Shown here piece after piece: positions 26,312-35,075 of a stretch of DNA of 64,000 nt. Source of the stretch: Chloroflexota bacterium (GTDB taxonomy: Bacteria; Chloroflexota; Anaerolineae; Anaerolineales; E44-bin32); the NCBI GenBank assembly GCA_022561215.1, contig JADFRQ010000008.1, positions 21,140 to 85,139 of the forward strand, written 5' to 3'. Position numbers and translations under genes: made by a program. Each line of letters opens with the position of its first letter. Position 1 is the stretch's first letter. The notes below the pieces were generated by a model. The model was not told the DNA's origin and ran no database searches. It saw only the letters and a program-made list of their open reading frames with translations.

Positions 26312-28843
26312 CTAATTGATCGGCAAACCCTTGGCCTGCACCATCATCGAAGCCGCCATCGCACGAGTGAGTGGATCGTCAGGGCAGAATTTTAACTCGG
26401 GCGCGGAGGCACAAGCGGGGATCAACCCCGCTTTGTAGGCCTCCTCGATCCATTTCGCTCCCCAGAATTCAATCGAGACATCCGCAAAAATTCCGCGGGG
26501 ATCGGGCGGCGTATAGCTCGCCCCATGGAGCATGCGCAGGAAGAACACCGTCCCTTCGGTGCGCGTGTGTTCCTGGAGCGGGCAATAGACGAGCGGATTG
26601 GTCCCACAACCTGCCGTATAGCCGGCGTTCCAGAGCGCAGCTGACCATTTGCTGAACCACTCCGAGAGAGGCACATCCGCAAAGATTAACTGACCTGGAT
26701 CAGGAGGCGTATAGGCAGCGCCGTTTATGCCGCGCACGACGAATACGGCACTCTCTGCGCGCGTCATCGCATTTTCGGGGCAATACATCAGCGGCGCGCT
26801 ACTGCACCCGGAAACATAGCCCCCTTGATAGAGGGTCTCGATCTCATCATGCGCCCAATGATCGAAGGGCACATCGACAAAAGTCGGAGGATCCGGGGGT
26901 TTGCTGCCATCCTGGTAGACGAACTTGAACGCATCGGCGATGACGGGACCATTTGCTCCCTGGGCGGAGAGGATCACTTTTCCAGAGGTTCCCTTATTGA
27001 AAGTGAAAGTGCCGAGACTGTTCCATTGACCAAAATTGCTCGATTGATCGACTGTGCGCTTCGTTGAACCACCGCTATGCTGGATCGTGATCCCAACATT
27101 GGTAGCTTCCGCTACTGAGGAAGCGCTATCACCTAGATAGCCATGCCATTCGAAGACCTCATAGCTGCCGCCGACGCCAATCGAAGGGGTGAATATGGCG
27201 GTTCCATCACTGTCGCTGCGTGCGTGCGTGTGCCAATAATCTACGCCCCCATAGGCGCGTCCCTGCTTGTGGCTGTAAACACTCCAATGATTACGGCCAC
27301 CTTTCATCTGCAGAGAAAAACCACCGCTAAGTGCGGCCTCAAAACTGCCAGGTGAGGTGCTGAAATCGTTGTTATCGACAATGATGTCGGAGATGATGGT
27401 TTGAGGGCTGCGCAATAAAATGATGGCATCCCCCAAAGGCTTGATCTGGTTACCCTTTTGCCATGTGTAACCGTTCAAAGAGACGGAGGTGAACGCTGCC
27501 CCAGTGTTCAAGGCATTTCCGCCGTTGAGTGAGATATCCTGCCCTCCTTCAAATCTCCAGTATGGGCCGGCATAGCCAGGTAGAGACTTAAGTTCTTGAT
27601 TGGATACATTAACCGAATTGCCAGTTACATTGACGATGGAAACACCCTTATCGAAAAAGCGTACCCAAACTCCAGCTTTAAGTTTCAAAGCATCGTCCAA
27701 CGGTCCGAAGCGACCCAAGTCTATGGGTTGTCCCAAATCGAGATCAAACTCGTCATACCATTGGTGAATGTGGTGATTCTGTGTGCTTTGCGCTTCTTCA
27801 AAGGTCATATAGTTAAAGTAGGCGTCTCCAAGAAGTGTGACCCCAAGGAGATAACGCATAGATTGCAGGTGGTTTCTTGAATCGGTCTTGTCACTCAAAG
27901 CGGTGATAAATGGATCGCTGCGATCCGGTCGCGCATCGATGATGGCCACATGAGGAAAGGGAGCAACCTCCATAAAGTATTTGTACTCATCGTTCCAAAA
28001 ATAGCCGGTCTCAAAATTGTTGCCAAATCCGGTGGTCCATTCGCGGACCATGCCGTTGATATATTCAACGCCAAGTTTCTGCCACTGGAAACCGAAATTG
28101 ATGAGCGAGGTCTTGCTGGATCCGGCCTTGTCCAGCTCAGCGCGTAGATTGGCCAATAATTCGACGGTGCCTTCCTGCCACTTGGCATCGACCCAAGCCT
28201 TGCCGTGTTCATCAAAATCGTTGACCCCGTTGCGATCCATATCGATATCGGAAATGCCGTAGGGCTTTCTCCAGAGCCAATCAGTAGCCACACCGTCGTT
28301 TATATTCAGCAGACTCTGCTCAACAACTTGAACCGGCAAGGCTTCGAGGATCGACAATCCGGAAAATCGTCCACTCTTGGCATCCCGTGAGAAAATCGAT
28401 TGATCGATCATGCGATTGCAGCAATTGAGATAAACGTCATCTCCATTTGAATCGTCAACAAGGAACGCGCTCGCGTCAAAATCACTCACTGGGATTGGAT
28501 ATCTCGAGGGACTGACGTAAGCAGTCCATCCGCGCGTTGGGATGTTTAGCGTGCTTGGGCTGATGGCTTTGATCTGTTCGCCAAGATATTCTCCGCTTCC
28601 TACCATCACCAGGTCATGTTTTGCATACCAATCCGCAGGGGCACTGCCGAAGTGGAATATGCCAATGCGTGGATAAGATGGGCTGTAATTGTCTGCTGCC
28701 GCTGATGGCTGGGTCTGTGGGATCGTTTGATGGCTGGCATTTGTATTTGCTGAAGATGATTGAACGGGCGATAGCAGAGCGAAAGTCGTCAGCACAGCGA
28801 TAATACGAACCGTGAGATTGCGACGCGTTGAGTTACTAAGCAC
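26312..28843 (-). CDS. SLH-anchored GHL15-like protein with golvesin-like domain (gene D)
   Basis: About 843 residues. The signal peptide is followed by an N-terminal region (about 50-450) that resembles the hypothetical glycosyl hydrolase group GHL15 (YPRIGIFHFG, DWLWRKPYGISDIDMDRNG, INGMVREWTTGFG, RNHLQSMRYLLGVTLLGD). Next is a segment with SLPGYAGPYWRFEGGQD, then a golvesin-C/xanthan-lyase-like beta domain (about 545-650, YEVFEWHGYLG, WNSLGTFTFNKG, IADAFKFVYQDG) and three SLH repeats (about 655-843). The substrate is unknown; location suggests plant cell-wall polysaccharide. GTG 28843 has AAGGAG 9 nt upstream; the longer TTG start would contain that site. It heads the D-C-B-A unit, and its 3' end is identical to that of gene F. 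Confidence 0.82.
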   Translation of the reverse strand: MLSNSTRRNLTVRIIAVLTTFALLSPVQSSSANTNASHQTIPQTQPSAAADNYSPSYPRIGIFHFGSAPADWYAKHDLVMVGSGEYLGEQIKAISPSTLNIPTRGWTAYVSPSRYPIPVSDFDASAFLVDDSNGDDVYLNCCNRMIDQSIFSRDAKSGRFSGLSILEALPVQVVEQSLLNINDGVATDWLWRKPYGISDIDMDRNGVNDFDEHGKAWVDAKWQEGTVELLANLRAELDKAGSSKTSLINFGFQWQKLGVEYINGMVREWTTGFGNNFETGYFWNDEYKYFMEVAPFPHVAIIDARPDRSDPFITALSDKTDSRNHLQSMRYLLGVTLLGDAYFNYMTFEEAQSTQNHHIHQWYDEFDLDLGQPIDLGRFGPLDDALKLKAGVWVRFFDKGVSIVNVTGNSVNVSNQELKSLPGYAGPYWRFEGGQDISLNGGNALNTGAAFTSVSLNGYTWQKGNQIKPLGDAIILLRSPQTIISDIIVDNNDFSTSPGSFEAALSGGFSLQMKGGRNHWSVYSHKQGRAYGGVDYWHTHARSDSDGTAIFTPSIGVGGSYEVFEWHGYLGDSASSVAEATNVGITIQHSGGSTKRTVDQSSNFGQWNSLGTFTFNKGTSGKVILSAQGANGPVIADAFKFVYQDGSKPPDPPTFVDVPFDHWAHDEIETLYQGGYVSGCSSAPLMYCPENAMTRAESAVFVVRGINGAAYTPPDPGQLIFADVPLSEWFSKWSAALWNAGYTAGCGTNPLVYCPLQEHTRTEGTVFFLRMLHGASYTPPDPRGIFADVSIEFWGAKWIEEAYKAGLIPACASAPELKFCPDDPLTRAMAASMMVQAKGLPIN
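26314..26968 (-). repeat. 655-bp segment identical to 32151-32805
   Basis: The coding DNA for the whole SLH cassette and the end of the golvesin-like domain of gene D matches gene F base for base, as far as I can compare. The first mismatch on the 5' side of the genes is at 26969/32806. Offset 5837 bp, direct orientation. Confidence 0.88.
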
Positions 28844-28861
28844 TAGGTGTTTCTCCTTCAA

Positions 28862-29272
28862 GCATTTGAGCTGTATGGCAGCTTGAATAGTAAAAAATCA
28901 TATTAACCGTCAATCGAGTCATTCGTAATATGTAAGATGGAAATTTAACGATGTTGATCTAATCGGCGAGCAGATTGCAGTTGCTGCGTTTCACAAATTG
29001 GGTCCTAATTCGAATTTAAAATTGCCTTTATCCTGTAGCCAACCCCATAAAAAGTGTAAGGATGAGGTAGCGAAAGAGGCAGGGTACTCGAGTACCTAGG
29101 GTGTAAGTACGTTGGTCCTATGGTGGAGGGGATATAATAATGATCTCGCGTGGGCACGGCATTCCGTGCCCCACCGGAACGGCAGCCCATTCGCCGCACC
29201 ATCATGGCTGCTGCCATTGGTCTGACCGTCCTATTTCGATTGCTTGTCGTGGGGGCGTTCACTTAAACGCCC
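28862..29272. other. intergenic D/E: candidate promoter, relic SLH tail, palindromes
   Basis: 411 bases. Reading from gene E towards D: a palindrome (29252-29273), a relic of the SLH C-terminal codons (29180-29222, reading MAAAMMVRRMG on the minus strand), a second type of palindrome (gggcacggcattccgtgccc, about 29152-29171), and then a motif shared with two other gaps (29081-29123). A possible sigma-70-like pair TTGGCT / TAAATT with 18-bp spacing lies between the motif and gene D. Confidence 0.6.
29081..29123 (-). promoter_or_regulatory. conserved upstream motif (copy upstream of gene D)
   Basis: On the minus strand GGACCAACGTACT is followed ~22 nt later by GGTACTCGAGTACC, itself a 14-bp palindrome. 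The first half matches the motif upstream of gene H nearly perfectly (plus-strand agtacgttggtcc). Probably an operator or promoter element of the SLH genes. Confidence 0.55.
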
Positions 29273-29273
29273 C
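29252..29273. repeat. REP-like palindrome containing the gene E stop codon edge
   Basis: Arms ggggcgtt / aacgcccc around cactta, followed by tacgg. The gene E stop codon (TAG) is read from the CCGTAG border of this element. Confidence 0.8.
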
Positions 29274-32044
29274 TACGGAATGCTTAACCCCTTCGCTTGT
29301 ACCATCATGTAGGCCGCCATGGCGCGCGTGAGAGGATCATTAGGGCAGAACTTCAGCTCGGGCGCGGATGAACAAGCTGGGATCAGCCCGGCGTTGTAGG
29401 CTGCCTCAACCCAATCGGCGTACCACATCTCGATTGGCACATCTGAGAAAACCCCATTGGCTTCAGGCGGAACGTAATCTGCGCCGTGCAGCGTGCGCAG
29501 GAAGAAGACGCTTCCCTCCGCGCGGGTGTGGCCTTGTAGAGGACAATAAATCAGCGGATTGGTACCACAACCGGCAGTGAAGCCATCGTCCCACAACGAT
29601 GTAGTCCACTTGGCGAACCACTCCCACAAAGGCACGTCGTCAAAGGGGTGGCTCGATGACTGGGCGGGAAGGTATCCAGCCCCGTGAATTCCGCGCACGA
29701 CGAATACGGCACTCTCTGCGCGAGTCATGGTTGCATCGGGACAGTACATGAGCGGATCGTTGTTGCACCCTGCAACGTAGCCAGCCTGATAGAGCGTTTC
29801 GATGTATTCCAGGGCCCAGTGGCTGGAGGGTACATCAATAAAAGTAGGACTTGGACCGTTGAGTTCAACTGCGCCGATATCTGGAGCAATACCGGAGTAC
29901 GTGTCATTGACACCCGCTATATGCACTCCTGCATCCACGAGGGGAGAAGATTGTGGCAGGGTGAAGTCTCCATTGGAGGGATTGGCGAATTCTGGGTGGA
30001 CGCTAATTCCATGCTGCTCGAGCCCATAGGTCAATCGCATTTCCTCAACGGTGTACATTCGGTCTCCAGAAAGTATTCTGACGAGATAAGAGCCGTCGAC
30101 GGAACTGTCAACCCACAGGTTGTCGTAATCCATATTCATCTCAACGGGGTGACCGTTGTTTTCAATTTGATCCTTATAAACCGTGAGCACCGCATGACCT
30201 GGATTGACGGACCAGGAGTTGTTCCGGGTATTTGCGATGAAACCGGGCGTATTTTTCCAAACCGTTGAAAATGCTGAGATCGAGTTGACCGGCGAGGCGG
30301 GGTCGAGCTCAATAACTGAACTGTTGTGATAGAGCAATGTAGGCCCCGTCCCGCCGCTGGCGTTGACGTTGTACTTCCATGCCCCATAAGGCATTATGTA
30401 TTTTCCAGTAAGATCTAAACTGCCATCAGGGAAATATCTGTTCGTCATGTAAATCGTGTTGCGGATCATCCACAACGGTCCAACCGTAGCAGGCGCTGAG
30501 GAGATCCCGACGAAGACATGGTGGAGGTAATTCCCCCAGATGACCTGGTTGTACACAGGTCCATCAAGTTCAAGCGCATCGTCCCCGATGCGATAGAGTT
30601 CGTTCCCCATAATGATGGTGCCAGCGTTGTATCTGGGATTGCCCATGGTGGCGGGCCCACCGTTGCCCCAGGGCGAGCCGGCGTTAATCCCGTTCTCCAC
30701 ATCATGGATTTTGTTATTACGGATCACGTGGTTTCCGCCAGAGACCAATCCGATTCCGCCGGTTGAGATCACATCATGCCCCAACCACCATTCTCGATAC
30801 CAAAAACTGGGTGAGCAATAAATATCGTTCCCCTCGATCAAAGAGAAGGAGGAGAGATCGTCATCGGATTTGCTCAGGGAGGTATGGGCCTTAATTCCAT
30901 CCCAGTTCCAACGGAGCGTATTGTTTCTCACAACAACGTAATCGGCGCTATCCAGCTGGATAGCGGTGCGCGTGTGTTGAATTGTCAGACCATCAACCAC
31001 GACATGATCTCCAGCGATGATCAAGCCGTAGCGAGCCAATCCGGCGTAGATGCTTCTCCCCGTCGGGTTGATGGCTGGGCCAGACCACTGGTCGAATACA
31101 TTCGGAAATTTCACGTAGAGACGATTGGAATTGCCGTCGTACCACCAGCCGCCATGCAGACCGGTACGCGTATCGCCCTGATAGAGTCCAATGGCCAAAT
31201 TATTGAGAGAATCGAAGGGCATGAGGAAGTGTTCTTCGAAAAAGACTATCCTTGGAGAAGTAGAAAGAGGCGCCCAGTAGACCCCAGGATATGTCGAGCG
31301 GTCTGCATCTTGCCAGGTCACGTTCCCGGGAGAGGCAAGCTCGGCGTCTGCGCCATCTAAAATTGGGTTTTCGCCTGGGGCAGATTTAATGATGATGGGA
31401 TATTCAGCTGAACCGGATTTATCAATGCGAATGGATCTTGAGGAAGAAATGTCGTAATTGCCGCTATGAAGCAGGATGGTCTCGCCAGGACTGACCAATT
31501 CGATCGCCTTTTGGATGGTTTGAAGAGGCGCATTCGAAGATCCATCGTTGCTGTCCCGACCAAGCGGTGAGACATGGAGCACCCGACCTGAATTCTCTGT
31601 TCTGGGTTCTGCTCGAGTCGAAGCGGTGAAAGTGAAAGGGTTTTCCCCAAGAATGCCATCTGGGTCGGTGAATCTCACTTGAATTTCATAGGATGTTCCC
31701 GGCCTGAGATTGAAGAGTCGGCCAGCCCATTCAAATTGGGACCCGGAGACGTTGGGATTAAAAGTAGTCGCATGCCAGATGCGTTGGAGAGGGTGGCCTT
31801 CTTTCCATGGAACGGATCCGATCTGACGATATTGAATCTGTGCTTCGCTGTCCTCGTTGCTATCGCCAGTGAAAGGGATGCTGAAGCCGAGCGTTGAGAA
31901 CGCAGGAAGAAGGATAGGGTCCCCTTGCGGGATCGTCAATGATGATGAGGTTTGGGCCTGGGCAAGCGTGCCTTGGAAGATAAAAGCAGTCCCAAGGATG
32001 AGAATAAGGATGTGTGTCTTTATCTGTTTAGAGTTTCGAACCAT
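29273..32044 (-). CDS. SLH-anchored right-handed beta-helix protein (gene E)
   Basis: 923 residues. The signal peptide ends near TLAQAQT. A fibronectin-III-like domain (about 45-145, RPGTSYEIQVRFTDPDG) is followed by a large parallel beta-helix (about 155-720) opening with HVSPLGRDSNDGSSNAPLQTIQKA, as in DUF1565/PL9-like pectate-lyase and NosD-type repeats, and ending LVDAGV..PDIGAVEL. Three SLH repeats (about 735-923) follow, with TRAE, TRAE and TRAM. A polysaccharide lyase or hydrolase role is likely, but I see no family-specific catalytic motif. ATG 32044 is chosen because GGAGG stands 6 nt upstream; the open frame reaches 32152 but would overlap gene F. The stop codon lies in a palindrome border. 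Confidence 0.85.
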   Translation of the reverse strand: MVRNSKQIKTHILILILGTAFIFQGTLAQAQTSSSLTIPQGDPILLPAFSTLGFSIPFTGDSNEDSEAQIQYRQIGSVPWKEGHPLQRIWHATTFNPNVSGSQFEWAGRLFNLRPGTSYEIQVRFTDPDGILGENPFTFTASTRAEPRTENSGRVLHVSPLGRDSNDGSSNAPLQTIQKAIELVSPGETILLHSGNYDISSSRSIRIDKSGSAEYPIIIKSAPGENPILDGADAELASPGNVTWQDADRSTYPGVYWAPLSTSPRIVFFEEHFLMPFDSLNNLAIGLYQGDTRTGLHGGWWYDGNSNRLYVKFPNVFDQWSGPAINPTGRSIYAGLARYGLIIAGDHVVVDGLTIQHTRTAIQLDSADYVVVRNNTLRWNWDGIKAHTSLSKSDDDLSSFSLIEGNDIYCSPSFWYREWWLGHDVISTGGIGLVSGGNHVIRNNKIHDVENGINAGSPWGNGGPATMGNPRYNAGTIIMGNELYRIGDDALELDGPVYNQVIWGNYLHHVFVGISSAPATVGPLWMIRNTIYMTNRYFPDGSLDLTGKYIMPYGAWKYNVNASGGTGPTLLYHNSSVIELDPASPVNSISAFSTVWKNTPGFIANTRNNSWSVNPGHAVLTVYKDQIENNGHPVEMNMDYDNLWVDSSVDGSYLVRILSGDRMYTVEEMRLTYGLEQHGISVHPEFANPSNGDFTLPQSSPLVDAGVHIAGVNDTYSGIAPDIGAVELNGPSPTFIDVPSSHWALEYIETLYQAGYVAGCNNDPLMYCPDATMTRAESAVFVVRGIHGAGYLPAQSSSHPFDDVPLWEWFAKWTTSLWDDGFTAGCGTNPLIYCPLQGHTRAEGSVFFLRTLHGADYVPPEANGVFSDVPIEMWYADWVEAAYNAGLIPACSSAPELKFCPNDPLTRAMAAYMMVQAKGLSIP

Positions 32045-32148
32045 TTCAACCTCCGGCGATTGGCGTTGGTTCGTTTGGGTGGCACTCAACCGTATTTCTA
32101 CAAAGCACAGTTTTGGTAGGGCGTTCAATTGAACCGAACGGAATAAAT

Positions 32149-34701
32149 TCAATTGATCGGCAAACCCTTGGCCTGCACCATCATCGAAGCCGCCATCGCA
32201 CGAGTGAGTGGATCGTCAGGGCAGAATTTTAACTCGGGCGCGGAGGCACAAGCGGGGATCAACCCCGCTTTGTAGGCCTCCTCGATCCATTTCGCTCCCC
32301 AGAATTCAATCGAGACATCCGCAAAAATTCCGCGGGGATCGGGCGGCGTATAGCTCGCCCCATGGAGCATGCGCAGGAAGAACACCGTCCCTTCGGTGCG
32401 CGTGTGTTCCTGGAGCGGGCAATAGACGAGCGGATTGGTCCCACAACCTGCCGTATAGCCGGCGTTCCAGAGCGCAGCTGACCATTTGCTGAACCACTCC
32501 GAGAGAGGCACATCCGCAAAGATTAACTGACCTGGATCAGGAGGCGTATAGGCAGCGCCGTTTATGCCGCGCACGACGAATACGGCACTCTCTGCGCGCG
32601 TCATCGCATTTTCGGGGCAATACATCAGCGGCGCGCTACTGCACCCGGAAACATAGCCCCCTTGATAGAGGGTCTCGATCTCATCATGCGCCCAATGATC
32701 GAAGGGCACATCGACAAAAGTCGGAGGATCCGGGGGTTTGCTGCCATCCTGGTAGACGAACTTGAACGCATCGGCGATGACGGGACCATTTGCTCCCTGG
32801 GCGGAAAGGATCACTTTTCCAGAGGTTCCCTTGTTGAAAGTGAAGGTGCCGAGACTGTTCCATTGGCCATCATTTCGGGATTGATCGACCGATCGATTCG
32901 CAGTTCCACCTGCATGGGAGATGGTTATGCTGACGTTGCTGGCTTCATTCACATCACCGGTGTCACTGCCAAGATAGCCATGCCATTCGAAGACCTCATA
33001 GCTGCCGCCGACGCCAATCGAAGGGGTGAATATGGCGGTTCCATCACTGTCGCTGCGTGCATGCGTCTGCCAATAATCCACGCCACCGTAGGCACGGCCG
33101 TTCTTCTGGCTGAATACGCTCCAGTGGTTGCGGCCGCCATTCATCTGCAAGGAGAATCCACCGCTCAATTTCGCTTGGTAGCTGCCAGGCGAGGTGCTGA
33201 AATCGTTATTATCGACAATGATGTCGGAGATGATGGATTGAGGGCTGCGCAACAAGATGATGGCATCGCCCATCACTCTGGTGAGGCCATTTTTTTGCCA
33301 TGAATAACCGTCCAGAGTAACAGCCTTAAATGCCTCTCCGTTATTCTGCGCCCTGGATCCATTGAGGGATAAGTCCTGGCCTCCAGCAAAACGCCAATAG
33401 GGCCCTGCGTACCCGGGAAGAGATTTCAACTCCTGATCGGTGATCGATATCGGACTGCTGGTGACATTGACAATCGAGACACCTTTATCGAAGAAGCGCA
33501 CCCAGATCCCAGACTTGAGCTCCTGGGCATCATCCAATGGGCCGGATCGACCAAAATCGGTGGGTCGGCCCAGATCCAAGTCGAACTCGTCGTACCATTG
33601 GTGAATGTGGTGATTCTGCGTGCTTGTCGCTTCCTCAAAAGTCATAAAATCGAAATAAGCATCACCAAGCAACGTGACGCCGAGCAGGTAGCGCATGGCT
33701 TGCAGGTGATTTCGTGAATCGGTCTTGTTTACGCTGCCGCTGAAGAATGGGTCGCTGCCATCGGCACGACCATCGATGATGGCGACGTGAGGATAAGGAG
33801 CGTTCTCCATGAAGTATTTGTATTCATTGTTCCAGAAGGACCCATTCTTGAAGTTACCACCGAAACCAGTTGTCCATTCGCGGAACATGCCATTAATGTA
33901 TTCGTTCGCAATTTGTTGAAATTGAAAGCCATAGTTGACGAAGGCTACGTTTCCGGGTCCGGCCTTATCGAGCTCTTTGCGCAGGTTGGAGAGAAGCTCA
34001 GTTACCCCTTCTTGCCATTTTGCGTTAACCCATTTTTTGCCATGTTCGTCGTAGTCGTTGACCCCGTTCCTATCGAGATCAATATTGGAAACGCCATAGG
34101 GCTTCACCCAAAGCCAATCTGTAGCAACACCGTCGTTAATGGACAAGCGGTTTTCTTTTGCTGCTGCAATGGGTAGGGCCTGGCGGATTGTAAGACCACT
34201 GTACTGCCCGAAGCCGCTTGGCCTGGAGAAGCTAGACATATCAATCAGGCGATTACAACAATTGATGTAGACGTCTGCGCCGGAGGCATCCACTGCCAGG
34301 AAAGCTTCTAAATCAAAATCAGGCTTTGCGATGGGATAGCGGGTCGGAGAGATATAAGCCGCCCACTCCCTCGTCGGCAGGACAATCGTGTTGGGATTAA
34401 GCGCTTTAACTGTCTCGCCCATGTCAAAGCCGCTGCTGACGACGATCAAATCGTATTTTGCGTACCAATCATCCGGGGCTCTGCCAAAATGTAGCATTCC
34501 AATCCTCGGGTAAGAAGGGCTGTAGAGATTTTGGGGGTTGGAAACCCCAGCAAGGGCCGCCGCGCCCTGCGATGAAAAAACGACCGGGGTGAAGGAAAGA
34601 GCAGATACGACCAGAATAAAGAGAACAGTTTTGCCGAGTTTCTTTAATTGTGTGAACGATGGTCTTCTCCACCAGCGGGTGGCTTCGTGGGGATGATGCA
34701 T
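32149..34701 (-). CDS. SLH-anchored GHL15-like protein with golvesin-like domain (gene F)
   Basis: 850 residues, a close paralog of gene D throughout: signal peptide with membrane segment (22-45), GHL15-like region (about 60-455, YPRIGMLHFGRAPDDWYAK, DWLWVKPYGVSNIDLDRNG), golvesin-like domain (about 550-655), and three SLH repeats (about 661-850) with TRAE, TRTE and TRAM. The last ~220 codons are identical in DNA to gene D; upstream parts have diverged. ATG 34701 has AGGAGA 9 nt upstream. Presumed first gene of an F-E transcription unit, with the shared upstream motif 67 bp from the start codon. Confidence 0.82.
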   Translation of the reverse strand: MHHPHEATRWWRRPSFTQLKKLGKTVLFILVVSALSFTPVVFSSQGAAALAGVSNPQNLYSPSYPRIGMLHFGRAPDDWYAKYDLIVVSSGFDMGETVKALNPNTIVLPTREWAAYISPTRYPIAKPDFDLEAFLAVDASGADVYINCCNRLIDMSSFSRPSGFGQYSGLTIRQALPIAAAKENRLSINDGVATDWLWVKPYGVSNIDLDRNGVNDYDEHGKKWVNAKWQEGVTELLSNLRKELDKAGPGNVAFVNYGFQFQQIANEYINGMFREWTTGFGGNFKNGSFWNNEYKYFMENAPYPHVAIIDGRADGSDPFFSGSVNKTDSRNHLQAMRYLLGVTLLGDAYFDFMTFEEATSTQNHHIHQWYDEFDLDLGRPTDFGRSGPLDDAQELKSGIWVRFFDKGVSIVNVTSSPISITDQELKSLPGYAGPYWRFAGGQDLSLNGSRAQNNGEAFKAVTLDGYSWQKNGLTRVMGDAIILLRSPQSIISDIIVDNNDFSTSPGSYQAKLSGGFSLQMNGGRNHWSVFSQKNGRAYGGVDYWQTHARSDSDGTAIFTPSIGVGGSYEVFEWHGYLGSDTGDVNEASNVSITISHAGGTANRSVDQSRNDGQWNSLGTFTFNKGTSGKVILSAQGANGPVIADAFKFVYQDGSKPPDPPTFVDVPFDHWAHDEIETLYQGGYVSGCSSAPLMYCPENAMTRAESAVFVVRGINGAAYTPPDPGQLIFADVPLSEWFSKWSAALWNAGYTAGCGTNPLVYCPLQEHTRTEGTVFFLRMLHGASYTPPDPRGIFADVSIEFWGAKWIEEAYKAGLIPACASAPELKFCPDDPLTRAMAASMMVQAKGLPIN
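32151..32805 (-). repeat. 655-bp segment identical to 26314-26968
   Basis: Second copy of the perfect repeat in genes D and F. Downstream of the stop codon the flanks differ (a degenerate palindrome gttcaattgaac at 32123-32134 here). Confidence 0.88.
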
Positions 34702-35070
34702 GCTTAACTTTCTCCTGCTGTCGGGGTGATTTTGTTTTAATTTTAGAGGGTTGGCAGGATGTCCTCCAGAGTACTGAGGTCACTTAGAGGGAAGTACCCT
34801 AGTCCTGAACATCAATGGGACCTAATCAGAGCATGGGGCAATCAGTGAACATATTCGGCCGAATGAATTCGCCGGGTTGAGCAGCAATGATCGTTTGTGG
34901 GATGGGGAATGCGTACCGTAGCTCACGCCTGATCGTCCTATCACGAATCCTTTTTGCCGGCATGCCGTGCCCCTACACCAGTAGATTTCGTTTCGTGTGC
35001 ACCATCAAATTAATCATTGATAGATTTTCCATTTCGATTTCTCGTCGTAAGGGCGGTTTGCGAACCGCCC
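34702..35070. other. intergenic F/G: candidate promoter, palindromes, relic tail
   Basis: 369 bases. From gene G towards F: a palindrome around the gene G stop codon, a short relic of the SLH tail (gtgcaccatcaaattaatc near 34998, 98 bp from the matching point in gene G), a second-type palindrome (ccggcatgccgtgcccc near 34958), and the shared upstream motif at 34768-34807. Confidence 0.6.
34768..34807 (-). promoter_or_regulatory. conserved upstream motif (copy upstream of gene F)
   Basis: Plus-strand agagtactgaggtc and agtaccctagtcc, spaced as in the copy upstream of gene H (agagtaccgaggtc and agtacgttggtcc). Two direct half-sites ~23 bp apart on the coding strand. It is the most diverged of the three copies. 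Confidence 0.5.
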
Positions 35071-35075
35071 TTACG
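35046..35075. repeat. REP-like palindrome containing the gene G stop codon
   Basis: Arms cgtaagggcggtt / aaccgcccttacg around tgcg. The TAA stop of gene G (35071-35073) lies inside the right arm. Confidence 0.85.

Noticed and set aside
26371..26655. Plus-strand frame identical to one at 32208-32492
   Set aside because: The identity reflects the 655-bp repeat shared by genes D and F; both frames are antisense to SLH coding sequence.
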